From JAEUNX01 sp034004685 (GTDB lineage Bacteria > Pseudomonadota > Gammaproteobacteria > Burkholderiales > Rhodocyclaceae), in NCBI GenBank assembly GCA_034004685.1, contig JAVEWG010000058.1, forward strand, positions 1-16,735: a stretch of DNA of 16,735 nt, given 5' to 3'. A model generated the notes under the pieces. It worked only from the letters and a program-made list of their open reading frames with translations. It was not told where the DNA came from and searched no databases. How positions within the stretch are numbered: position 1 is the stretch's first letter; each line of letters begins with the position of its first letter. Shown one piece after another: positions 7,998-14,701 of this stretch. Made by a program: the position numbers and the translations under genes.

Positions 7998-8389
7998 TCA
8001 GGGCTTGGCCGCGGGGGTACGCTGGCTGCGGGCCTGCTTACTGGGGCGCATGGTCAGGGTCAGGCGCTTCCAGCCCACCACCAGAGCGCTGGTGGAGAGC
8101 GCCAGTCCATAGCCGATCCACAGCAGCATCCAGCCGTCCCACAGGGGCGGATGTAGAGCCAGCCGAAATCCCAGTGATGGATGGCCGAGAACAACCAGCG
8201 GTAGGCCCAGCGGCTGGTGTCCTGCTTGAGGAGCAGGCGGCCTTCCTGCGGGTCCCCGACCAGGGGGGCCGGTTGCCAGGCTGCCATGGCCGGCGGGATC
8301 CCCGTGCCCAGGTAGCGGGCCAGTTCCTGGCGGCTGGCGTTGGCCGGGGAGAACACCTGCCAGGGGTTGTTGACGTCAGGACGCTGTCG
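7998..8389 (-). pseudogene. C-terminal remnant of a PepSY-associated TM protein, frameshifted
   Basis: Read leftward, the frame gives DVNNPWQVFSPANASRQELA and then DTSRWAYRWLFSAIHHWDFGWLYIRP in two steps, after which it breaks. Shifting by one base at the G run 8144-8147 continues it as LWDGWMLLWIGYGLALSTSA then LVVGWKRLTLTM and a basic tail, ending with TGA at 7998-8000. RWLF..LHHWDF..LY..RPLWD followed by a final membrane helix and GWKRL is the C-terminal pattern of PepSY_TM-type membrane proteins, linked to iron uptake or reductase roles. Those proteins are normally 350-500 aa; only about 125 codons remain. The missing 5' part ends at the LysR stop (8376-8378). The single-base shift could be a sequencing error, but the lost N-terminus is real in this sequence. 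Confidence 0.6.
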
Positions 8390-9281
8390 TCAGGCCGTCC
8401 GAGGTGGCCGCCAGGGCGATCCGGATGAATTCCTCGTGCAGATCGCTCAGCTGGATGTCCTTGCGGGAAATGATGCTCAGGTCGCGGGACAGATCCAGTC
8501 CCTCCACCGGCAGCTCCCTCAGCACCCCCGCCTTGAATTCATCCTCCAGGGCCCGGCGGGAGAGGCATCCGATGCCCGCTCCCGCCCGCACCAGGCGCTT
8601 GATGACCTCGGGGCTGTTGGCTTCCAGGCCCACCTTGATGGCGGGCAGATATTTCAGGATGGGTAACACCAGCATAGTGCGGGTCGCGGAATGGGCGGGC
8701 GTCAGGCACCAGGTCTCGTCCTTCAGATCCTGGGGGCTCAGGCTCATGGCCCCCGCCAGGCGGTGGGTGGGGGCTGCAAAGATGACCAGTTCGTCCTGCT
8801 GCCAGTGCAGGGTTCTCAGGCTGGGGCGCTGGATCGGCGCCCCGATGAAGCCGATATCCAGGTGCAGGGCGTCCACCCGGTCGATGATCTTCAGCGCCGG
8901 ACGGACATCGAGCTGAATCTTGACGTGGGGATGGATGGCCAGGAAGTTGGCGCAGATGTCGGGCAAGAGATAGGTGCCGATGCTGGTGCCGACCCCCACG
9001 GTCAAGGTGCCGGAAAAGGACCGGTCCTTGCTCAGCTGTTCGATGTCGCTGGCTCCCAGCAGGACCGAGCGGACCTTGGGCTGCAGCTTGCGCCCGTGTT
9101 CATTGAGAATCAGCCGGCGCTTCTGGCGATTGAACAGCGTGCAATCCAGATGGCGCTCCAGTTCCTGCAGCGCCATGCTGGTGGCCGACTGGGTCAGATT
9201 GATCTCGCACGCGGCTTCGCTGACGCTGCCCAGGCGCGCCACCGCATCGAAGGCCATCAACTGACGCAGGGTTATGCGCAT
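8376..9281 (-). CDS. LysR-family transcriptional regulator
   Basis: A 301-aa LysR-type regulator. The N-terminal winged HTH (about 1-60) reads LRQLMAFDAVARLGSVSEAA followed by LTQSATSMALQELERHL. The effector-binding domain starts near residue 90 (SGTLTVGVGTSIGTYLLPDI) and has the usual two-lobed pattern, with GAGIGCLSRRALEDE near the end. It is divergent from the SDR operon starting at 9493, the standard arrangement for a LysR protein that controls its neighbour and itself. A 15-bp dyad with TN11A character lies just upstream (9293-9307). The inducer is unknown; context suggests an intermediate of the catabolic cluster. Its 3' end abuts the broken PepSY gene. Confidence 0.88.
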   Translation of the reverse strand: MRITLRQLMAFDAVARLGSVSEAACEINLTQSATSMALQELERHLDCTLFNRQKRRLILNEHGRKLQPKVRSVLLGASDIEQLSKDRSFSGTLTVGVGTSIGTYLLPDICANFLAIHPHVKIQLDVRPALKIIDRVDALHLDIGFIGAPIQRPSLRTLHWQQDELVIFAAPTHRLAGAMSLSPQDLKDETWCLTPAHSATRTMLVLPILKYLPAIKVGLEANSPEVIKRLVRAGAGIGCLSRRALEDEFKAGVLRELPVEGLDLSRDLSIISRKDIQLSDLHEEFIRIALAATSDGLTTAS

Positions 9282-9292
9282 ATCAGCTTGCC

Positions 9293-9307
9293 TGATTTAA
9301 TAAATCA
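9293..9307. promoter_or_regulatory. LysR-type operator candidate (perfect dyad)
   Basis: TGATTT-AAT-AAATCA is a perfect 6-bp-arm palindrome with a 3-bp centre and fits the TN11A rule for LysR boxes. It sits 12 bp upstream of the LysR start codon, in an A/T-rich patch (9293-9340) amid GC-rich DNA, where autoregulation and divergent activation would be expected. Confidence 0.5.
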
Positions 9308-9426
9308 ATATTATTTGTTTTTCTAATGTTTATGTAAAGCTTAGGATTTCAGGCTGGCTGGTCAGCCCCGCCACGGGGCCGCCGCCCCGGAACAACAGCA
9401 AGGGATCGGTGGCCGGGGTTCCAGAG

Positions 9427-9446
9427 GGGCCCGCCCGGGCGGGCCC
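9427..9446 (+). repeat. 20-bp perfect GC-only palindrome in the SDR operon leader
   Basis: The two 10-bp halves (GGGCCCGCCC and GGGCGGGCCC) are exact reverse complements with no spacer. In RNA they could form a very stable hairpin with a CCGG loop, 46 nt before the SDR start codon and 35 nt before its ribosome binding site. There is no following T run, so it is not a standard intrinsic terminator. It could be a leader structure, a protein site or an mRNA stabiliser. Confidence 0.5.
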
Positions 9447-9492
9447 TAAAGCGCGTTGGGCCCGCTTCGAACACAGCCAGCAAGGAGGAGAA

Positions 9493-10302
9493 ATGGGCAG
9501 ACTGGAAGGAAAGGTGGCCATCGTCACGGGGGCCACCAAGGGGATCGGACGGGTTATCGCCGCCACCATGGCCAGGGAGGGCGCCAGGATCGTGATCGCG
9601 GGCCGGACCGCCAAGCGGGGCGAGGAGGTGGTTGCCGCGATCCAGGCCGAAGGGGGCGATGCCCTCTACGTGCAGGCCGACATCGGCAACGAGGCGGACG
9701 TGGAAAAGGTGGTGCGGGCCGCCGTGGACCGCTACGGCAAATTGACCACCCTGATCAACAATGCCGCCTCCACCGACCTCATCAACGCAACCGATGGACC
9801 CATCGCGGCCACCACCGCCGCCGCCTGGGAGCAGTCCTTGCGGGTGACCCTGATCGGCACCATGCTCATGAGCAAGCACGCCATTCCCAGAATGATCGAG
9901 GCCGGTGGCGGCGCCATCGTCCACACCTCCTCCGAGGCCTCCCAGCGCCCCATGCCGGAGATGGCCGCCTACGCGGCGGCCAAGGCCGCCGTGAACTCCT
10001 TGAGCCGTTCCATCGCCGCCGAGTACGGGCGCAGCAACATCCGCTCCAACGTCATCCTCACCGGGATGATCCTGCCGCCCAACGCCCTGGCCGCCTTCCT
10101 GGAAGACCCGGTGCTGGGGGCGAAAGTCCGGGGGCAGCACCTGACCCGGCCGGGGCGGCGCGAGGATATCGCCGCCGGGGTGGTCTATCTGGCCTCCGAC
10201 GAGTCGGGCTTCGTGACCGGCATCGAGCTGCCCATCGAGGGGGGCTCGCGGATCATGACCAATCTGATCGGCAAGGACGACATTTTCCAGAACAAGGCCT
10301 GA
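9493..10302 (+). CDS. Short-chain dehydrogenase/reductase (SDR), first of operon
   Basis: A 269-aa classical SDR that should interconvert a ketone and an alcohol with NAD(P)H. The Rossmann glycine motif TGATKGIGR is at 12-20, LINNAAS at 87-93, the catalytic serine in HTSSEAS (S146/S147), Y160 and K164 in AYAAAKAA. R38 after beta-2 (IAGRTAKRG) suggests NADP(H). The tetrad asparagine position, normally in a V-N-L-x-G context, reads VTLIG with T119, which is unusual. A C-terminal extension of about 20 residues (IMTNLIGKDDIFQNKA) follows the usual GG end. The start at 9493 is set by AAGGAGGA at 9482-9489; the longer open frame upstream covers the hairpin leader. It is divergent from the LysR gene and precedes a second SDR in the same direction. 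Substrate unknown. Confidence 0.88.
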   Translation: MGRLEGKVAIVTGATKGIGRVIAATMAREGARIVIAGRTAKRGEEVVAAIQAEGGDALYVQADIGNEADVEKVVRAAVDRYGKLTTLINNAASTDLINATDGPIAATTAAAWEQSLRVTLIGTMLMSKHAIPRMIEAGGGAIVHTSSEASQRPMPEMAAYAAAKAAVNSLSRSIAAEYGRSNIRSNVILTGMILPPNALAAFLEDPVLGAKVRGQHLTRPGRREDIAAGVVYLASDESGFVTGIELPIEGGSRIMTNLIGKDDIFQNKA

Positions 10303-10303
10303 G

Positions 10304-10328
10304 CCTGACGGGGCCCGTGGTCGTCAGG
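10304..10328 (+). repeat. Hairpin between the two SDR genes
   Basis: CCTGACG (10304-10310) and CGTCAGG (10322-10328) form a 7-bp stem around an 11-nt loop, directly after the first SDR stop codon. No T run follows. It could protect or attenuate the upstream message. Confidence 0.35.
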
Positions 10329-10393
10329 AGCACGGGTGCCGAGTTCGATGGCGGGCATCCCCGACCGCCGGGGGCGTTGAGGGAGGAGCAAGC

Positions 10394-11152
10394 ATGACAA
10401 GACTCGAAGGCAAGGTAGCCATCGTCACCGGCGCCGGGCGCGGCCTGGGCCGGGCCATTGCCAGCCGTTTCGCAGCCGAGGGAGCGCGGGTGGCGGTGCT
10501 GTCCATCGATCCGGGGGAGGTGGCGCAGACGGTGGCCGACATCCTGGCCGCTGGCGGCCAGGCGGCGGGTTTTGTCTGCGACGTGGCGAAGCGGGACGAG
10601 GTGGACCGGTCGGTTCAGGATGTCCTGGAGCGCTTCGGCGGCATCGACATCCTGGTCAATGGCGCCCATGACACGGTAGGGCTCACCAACAAGGTCATGG
10701 ACATCACCGACGCGCAGCTCGATCGCCAGTTCGGCAGCGGGCCCTATGCCGCGCTCCATTTCATGCAGGCCTGCCAGCCCCACATGCTGGCGCGGGGCGG
10801 CGGCCGGATCATCAATATCGCTTCGGGCTCAGGCATCATGGGGGGCGCCGGCTATGGCCCCTACGCCATGGCCAAGGAGGCGCTCCGGGCCCTGACCCGC
10901 TCTGCCGCCCGGGAGTGGGGCAAACACGGCATCACGGTGAATAACCTGTGCCCGGTGGCCATGACCGACGCCATGGAGCTGGCCATCCAGCGCGGCTATC
11001 CGGCCACCCCCACCACGCCGATCCCCCGTTATGGCTCCCCCGCCGATGACATCGCGCCGGTGGTCCTCTTTCTGGCCAGCGACGAGGCCCGCTATGTGAC
11101 CGGGTACACCTTGATGGCCGATGGCGGCCAGTTGATCGACAGCGCCCGCTGA
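10394..11152 (+). CDS. Short-chain dehydrogenase/reductase (SDR), second of operon
   Basis: A 252-aa SDR. TGAGRGLGR (12-20) binds the cofactor, and D39 near the end of beta-2 (VLSIDP) suggests NAD(H). S144 lies in INIASGSG, Y157 and K161 in YGPYAMAKEA, and it ends in the usual MADGGQ. Two departures stand out: the NNAG motif reads NGAHD (89-93), and the tetrad Asn region reads RQFGSGPY, with F113 where Asn is expected. The Ser-Tyr-Lys triad is kept, so it is probably an enzyme with modified geometry. GGAGG lies about 8 bp before the ATG. It sits 91 bp after the first SDR and 39 bp before the NTF2-like gene, so the three likely form one operon. Role inferred: oxidation or reduction of a hydroxyl in the cluster's pathway. 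Confidence 0.87.
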   Translation: MTRLEGKVAIVTGAGRGLGRAIASRFAAEGARVAVLSIDPGEVAQTVADILAAGGQAAGFVCDVAKRDEVDRSVQDVLERFGGIDILVNGAHDTVGLTNKVMDITDAQLDRQFGSGPYAALHFMQACQPHMLARGGGRIINIASGSGIMGGAGYGPYAMAKEALRALTRSAAREWGKHGITVNNLCPVAMTDAMELAIQRGYPATPTTPIPRYGSPADDIAPVVLFLASDEARYVTGYTLMADGGQLIDSAR

Positions 11153-11191
11153 ACCCCTTGGCTTGCCCCCTTGGCATGGAGGAAAACCTGA

Positions 11192-11734
11192 ATGACCGAT
11201 GATCGATACTCGAACCAGCGCCTGGCTGATCGCGCCCGGATCACGGACGCCCTGCTGCACTACTGCCGGGCCATCGACCGCCAGCAGCTGGGGGATTTGC
11301 TCACCCACGTCTTCCATGAGGACGCCACCACCGACAATGGCCATTACAAGGGAGACATCCCCGGTTTCATCGCCATGGTCCAGGCGCGCCATAGCCAGAT
11401 TCCCCAGGCTTTCCACATGGTGGGCAATGTCCTGATCGATTTCCTGGGGGATGACCGGGCCTTCGTGGAAACCTATTGCCTGGCCATGGAACACCACCCC
11501 AACGATCCCCTCGGCCCCATTGAGCGGGTGGTGCGTGTCCGCTACGCCGATGTTTTCGAGCGGCGCGGCGGCCTGTGGAAAATCGCCAGCAGGGCGGTGA
11601 TCCTTGACCATGAAATGGGCATTCCCACGGCCCTCTGCGCACCGCCCTTCCTGACCGGCGAACGCTTCCGGGGCGTGCGCAATGCAAGTGATCCGGCGGT
11701 CCTGCAAAGACGGGCGCTCGGGCTGCTGACCTGA
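11192..11734 (+). CDS. NTF2/SnoaL-like domain protein
   Basis: A 180-aa protein with the cone-shaped NTF2-like fold pattern: an N-terminal helix pair (RLADRARITDALLHYCRAID), FHEDATTDNGHYKGDIPGF, then beta strands ending in RYADVFERRGGLWKIASRAV and a D-H-E motif (DHEMGI). This pattern is common to SnoaL_4 proteins, which include dehydratases, isomerases and ring-hydroxylase small-subunit relatives; D16/H22-type polar residues in the pocket could be catalytic, but I cannot fix them. A GGAGGA site (11178-11183) precedes the ATG. It is the last gene of the SDR operon. The ketosteroid-isomerase-like fold fits a small catabolic isomerase or dehydratase; the substrate is unknown. About 30 C-terminal residues lie beyond the fold. 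Confidence 0.75.
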   Translation: MTDDRYSNQRLADRARITDALLHYCRAIDRQQLGDLLTHVFHEDATTDNGHYKGDIPGFIAMVQARHSQIPQAFHMVGNVLIDFLGDDRAFVETYCLAMEHHPNDPLGPIERVVRVRYADVFERRGGLWKIASRAVILDHEMGIPTALCAPPFLTGERFRGVRNASDPAVLQRRALGLLT

Positions 11735-11847
11735 TAAGCGGGGCGCCCGGCACGCAGGGGGGCGCCCGCCGGATGGCCTTTCCCCGGCCCAATCCCCGCC
11801 GTCGGTGGGCTGAGGGCCCTGATCGGCCTGTGCAGCGGCCGGCCTGG

Positions 11848-11881
11848 CCCGGGGCCCGGATGGATCCACCGGAGCCCCGGG
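11848..11881. terminator. Bidirectional terminator-like hairpin between convergent genes
   Basis: CCCGGGGC (11848-11855) pairs with GCCCCGGG (11874-11881), and an inner CCGG (11856-11859) pairs with CCGG (11869-11872), leaving one unpaired A and a 9-nt loop. It lies 12 bp beyond the stop of the minus-strand acyl-CoA dehydrogenase and 113 bp past the NTF2-like gene. No T tract follows on either strand, so it may work with Rho or only stabilise ends. Confidence 0.4.
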
Positions 11882-11893
11882 AACACGCCCAAG

Positions 11894-13180
11894 CTAGAGA
11901 TACTTCTCCAGCTTCTTGCGTGCCGCCGGCAGGCGGCTGGGAATATGGGTGGAGGGGAACAGGCCGTCGGTGGGCTGGTATTGCTTGAGGATGCGCTTGG
12001 CGACGTTGAGCTTGTGGGTTTCGGTGGGACCGTCGGCGATGCCCATGACCATGGCGGTAACGAACATCTCGCCCAGGGGAAGTTCGTTGGTAAGTCCCAG
12101 GGCGCCGTGCAGGTGCATCGCCCGCACCACCAGTTCGCGGTAGGTCTTGGCGGTCAGCGCCTTGGCCATGCCAATGGCGGTGTAGGCGTTCTTGTGGTCG
12201 CCTTGATCCATCAACCAGGCGGCATGCATCACCATCAGGCGGAACTGTTGCACTTCCATGGCGGTATCGGCGATCTGTAGCTGCACCGATTGCTTCGAGG
12301 CCAGGGTGCCTTTGGCCGTGGTGCGGCTCAAGGCTCGCTCGCACATCATGTCGAGCAGTTTCTGGCAGGCGCCGACGCTGCGCATGGCGTGGTGCAGGCG
12401 GCCGCCGGCGAGGCGATCCTGCGCCGTGGTGAAGCCATGGCCCTCGGGGCCGAGCATGGCATCGGCAGGCACGCAGACATTGTTGTAGCGCACATAGCTT
12501 TCGGCGCCCTCGCCGTGGGCGAGCGGCTCATTGAACATTCCGACGTCGCGGATGATTTCCACCCCCGGCGTCTCCTTGGGCACCAGGAACATGGAAAAGC
12601 GTTCCATCAGCGGCGCGTCAGGCTTGGTGACGGCCATACAGATCAGGAACGAGGCCCAGCAGGCATTGGAGGAGAACCACTTCTCGCCGTTGATCACCCA
12701 GTGGTCGCCGTCGCGCACGGCGGTGGTGGTGAACACGCTGGGATCGGAGCCGCCCTGGGGTTCGGTCATCGAGAAACAGGAAACGATCTCGCCGTCGAGC
12801 AGGGGCTGCAAGTAACGCTGCTTCTGTGCTTCGGTGCCATACATGGCGATGATTTCCGCATTGCCCGAATCCGGCGCCTGGCTGCCGAAAACCCGGGGAC
12901 CCCACGCGCTGCGGCCAAGGATTTCGTTGATCAGGGCCAGCTTGACCATGCCGAAGCCCTGGCCGCCCAGATGGGGCCCCATGTGGGGCGCCCACAGACC
13001 CTGGCGTTTGACCTCTTCCTGCAGCGGCTTGACGGCGGCCACGGCCTTGGCGTCGGTGACGTCGTAGCACTGGCAGAACTTGTTGAAGACCAGGTCCAGG
13101 GGTTCCACTTCCTCGTGGACGAACGCCTTGATCCAGTCGAGCTTCTTTTGAAATTCCGGTTCAGTCGAAAAATCCCACAT
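11894..13180 (-). CDS. Acyl-CoA dehydrogenase, ACAD10/11 (LvaC-like) type
   Basis: A 428-aa FAD enzyme of the acyl-CoA dehydrogenase superfamily. Helical N-domain at 1-125, beta domain with the FAD-contact motif SCFSMTEPQGGSDPSVF (134-150) and WVINGEKWFSSNA (161-173), C-terminal helical domain with DRLAGGRLHHAMRSVG (255-270) and AMHLHGALGLTNELPLGE (354-371). The usual catalytic-base motif Y-E-G-T reads A-D-G-P (D383 in IADGPTETH), a mark of the ACAD10/11 group. In mammals that dehydrogenase domain is joined to an APH kinase domain, and in Pseudomonas putida the separate LvaC acts with kinase LvaA on phosphorylated 4-hydroxyacyl-CoA. The kinase partner here is at 14698-15768. The start at 13180 is preceded by AAGAGGGATC. 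Family and subgroup are good; the substrate is inferred. Confidence 0.88.
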   Translation of the reverse strand: MWDFSTEPEFQKKLDWIKAFVHEEVEPLDLVFNKFCQCYDVTDAKAVAAVKPLQEEVKRQGLWAPHMGPHLGGQGFGMVKLALINEILGRSAWGPRVFGSQAPDSGNAEIIAMYGTEAQKQRYLQPLLDGEIVSCFSMTEPQGGSDPSVFTTTAVRDGDHWVINGEKWFSSNACWASFLICMAVTKPDAPLMERFSMFLVPKETPGVEIIRDVGMFNEPLAHGEGAESYVRYNNVCVPADAMLGPEGHGFTTAQDRLAGGRLHHAMRSVGACQKLLDMMCERALSRTTAKGTLASKQSVQLQIADTAMEVQQFRLMVMHAAWLMDQGDHKNAYTAIGMAKALTAKTYRELVVRAMHLHGALGLTNELPLGEMFVTAMVMGIADGPTETHKLNVAKRILKQYQPTDGLFPSTHIPSRLPAARKKLEKYL

Positions 13181-13263
13181 GGTGATCCCTCTTTAGGCAG
13201 AAACAGACGATTGATCGGGTCGCTACGGGTACTCGGGTGATGCCATGACTTCCTGCAAGGGGC

Positions 13264-13624
13264 TCAGCCGCCCTGTCCTTGCGTGCCGGCTGCCTTGACC
13301 GGCTGTTCCATGGGGCGCCGGATCTGGCGCGGCACGGCCGCGGCCTGGGGCAGGTCCTGTACTTCCAGGGCCGAGCGCCCATCCGGTCGGCCCATTCCAC
13401 TGAAGTGACGTTGCTCCGGTTATCGGTAACGAGCCCTGCCGCGGTGGGTGGTCCGGCGGCGGAAACTACCGCCGCCAGCACCAGACCCCGGCTCACAGCG
13501 TGGATCCCGGTCCCCTTGCGAAGGTTTTCGCCCTCGTCAGCCAGGGGCCGTTGAGGCCCATGAACTCATCCACCCGTTCGATGACAGGGGTGCCAGCCTG
13601 GGTGTGGGGGCTGGAGGCGATCAT
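13264..13624 (-). pseudogene. Possible decayed gene upstream of the acyl-CoA dehydrogenase
   Basis: Leftward from an ATG at 13624, 43 codons (13493-13624, beginning MIASSPHTQAGTPVIERVDE) have about four-fifths G/C third positions, like nearby genes. The frame then stops. A second open stretch (13264-13419), in another frame, reads FSGMGRPDGRSALEVQDLPQ and ends PVKAAGTQGQGG with a natural-looking C-terminus. Together they span about 120 codons but need frameshifts to join. I recognise no family. It lies between the operator dyad and the acyl-CoA dehydrogenase in the same direction, so an intact version would have been first in that operon. Chance is a real alternative. Confidence 0.25.
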
Positions 13625-13639
13625 ATGGCACCATGTTTC

Positions 13640-13665
13640 CAAATTGACAACACGCTGTCAACTTG
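13640..13665. promoter_or_regulatory. Operator-like dyad with -35 hexamers on both strands
   Basis: TTGACA-N6-TGTCAA (13644-13661) is a perfect dyad, and the flanks CAAA/CTTG extend it to 9 of 10 matched bases per arm over 26 bp. Each arm is also a consensus sigma70 -35 box. Leftward, AAACAT (13638-13633) sits 17 bp downstream as a possible -10; rightward only a weak CATTCT (13669-13674) is seen. A repressor here could control both divergent units. Confidence 0.6.
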
Positions 13666-13755
13666 TGGCATTCTTTCGTGACGTTCCCGGGATCGCGTCA
13701 CCGCCGGGCAGCCAGGAGGCGGCGCAACGGCCGATACCAACCGAAGGAGACATCA

Positions 13756-14598
13756 ATGGAAGCCAAAGGAACTGCCCTGGTCACCGGGGCCAGCCGGGGT
13801 CTGGGGCGGGCCATCGCCCTGGATATGGCCCGCCGGGGGTTCGACGTCATCGCCGGCATGCGTAACCCGGCCGACGGCGCCGATCTCGTGGCAGAAGCCC
13901 GGGGCGCGGCCGGCTCGCTGCGCATCGAGGTGCTGGACATGTGCAATCTAGGGGATTACCAGCCCCCCGCCGGCCTGCGGGTGCTGGTGAACAACGCTGG
14001 CTACAACGCGACCTACCTCCCCATCGAGCACGCCGACATGGGGGAGTGGCGCAAGACCTTCGAAACCAACTTCTTCGGCGTGGTGGACCTGACCCGCCGG
14101 GCCATTCCCCGGCTGCGGGAAGCCGGCGGCGGAGTGATCTGCAACATCGGCTCCGCCAGCGTTTTCGTGCAGATGCCGTTCTACTCGGCCTACCGGCCCA
14201 GCAAGGCGGCCCTGATGGCCCTGTCGGAAGGGCTGCGGGTCGAGTTGGCGCCCTTCGGCATCCGGGTGGTGGAGATTCCCATCGGCGGGGTGGATACGGA
14301 CATGCTCAAGAAGGGCATCGCCAACCGTCCGTCCGAGGCGATCAACTACGAACTCTACCGCCCGATGGCGCTGCGCCAGCACGAGGTGGTCCGCCAGGGC
14401 CAGACCAACGCCCTGAGTCCCGCCGAATCCGCCCGTCGCGTGGTGGACGCCCTGCTGGCCGAAGAGGGCCCCCTGCTCCGGCCGGTGGACCCCAACGGGG
14501 TTGCCCTGCTGACCGATGTGAATGCCCGCCCCGCCGAAACCCGCGCCCAGATGATTCTGGAAATGATGGGGGTCGCCAAGCCGTCCGCCGCCCCCTGA
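13756..14598 (+). CDS. Short-chain dehydrogenase/reductase (SDR), upstream of the kinase gene
   Basis: A 280-aa SDR with all classical residues: TGASRGLG (10-17), LVNNAGY, the tetrad Asn in ETNFFGVVDLTRR, the catalytic Ser in NIGSASVF, and Tyr/Lys in YRPSKAAL. R42 near MRNP at the end of beta-2 suggests NADP(H). The C-terminal 90 residues (after GGVDTDM) are longer than in simple reductases, similar to the retinol/17-beta-hydroxysteroid dehydrogenase-like SDR branch. AAGGAGA (13744-13750) sets the start at 13756; the longer frame to 13663 would overlap the operator. It is followed after 99 bp by the APH-type kinase in the same direction. By analogy with LvaD, it may reduce a 4-oxoacyl-CoA to the 4-hydroxy form that the kinase uses; this is inference. 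Confidence 0.87.
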   Translation: MEAKGTALVTGASRGLGRAIALDMARRGFDVIAGMRNPADGADLVAEARGAAGSLRIEVLDMCNLGDYQPPAGLRVLVNNAGYNATYLPIEHADMGEWRKTFETNFFGVVDLTRRAIPRLREAGGGVICNIGSASVFVQMPFYSAYRPSKAALMALSEGLRVELAPFGIRVVEIPIGGVDTDMLKKGIANRPSEAINYELYRPMALRQHEVVRQGQTNALSPAESARRVVDALLAEEGPLLRPVDPNGVALLTDVNARPAETRAQMILEMMGVAKPSAAP

Positions 14599-14665
14599 AA
14601 ACCGCGCCTTCGGGGGCCGGCGGTCTGGGATTCCCTGGATCCCGCGCCCCCGGGAGCTGGACCAT

Positions 14666-14701
14666 ATGACTATTGAAACCGAAAGGCTGGATGAATCGTG
14701 A
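14666..14701 (+). CDS. 11-codon mini-ORF overlapping the kinase start
   Basis: ATG at 14666 reads MTIETERLDES and stops at TGA 14699-14701, overlapping the kinase GTG start as GTGA. GGGAG (14652-14656) lies 9 bp before its ATG, a better site than that of the kinase. It could deliver ribosomes to the weak GTG start by coupling. No function of the peptide is implied. Confidence 0.3.
   Translation: MTIETERLDES

Larger units (their letters stand above)
13181..13755. other. 575-bp divergent intergenic region
   Basis: It separates the leftward acyl-CoA dehydrogenase from the rightward SDR. It holds a strong operator-like dyad at 13640-13665, the SDR's ribosome binding site (AAGGAGA, 13744-13750) and, on the minus strand, two short coding-like frames that may be a decayed gene. 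I see no RNA gene. Confidence 0.6.

Noticed and set aside
10829..11869. 346-aa minus-strand open frame opposite the second SDR and the NTF2-like gene
   Set aside because: It is the antisense of genes with motifs and ribosome sites; long antisense frames are expected in GC-rich DNA.
12290..13240. 316-aa plus-strand open frame opposite the acyl-CoA dehydrogenase
   Set aside because: It is the antisense of a protein with full family motifs, and no ribosome site or family is recognisable.
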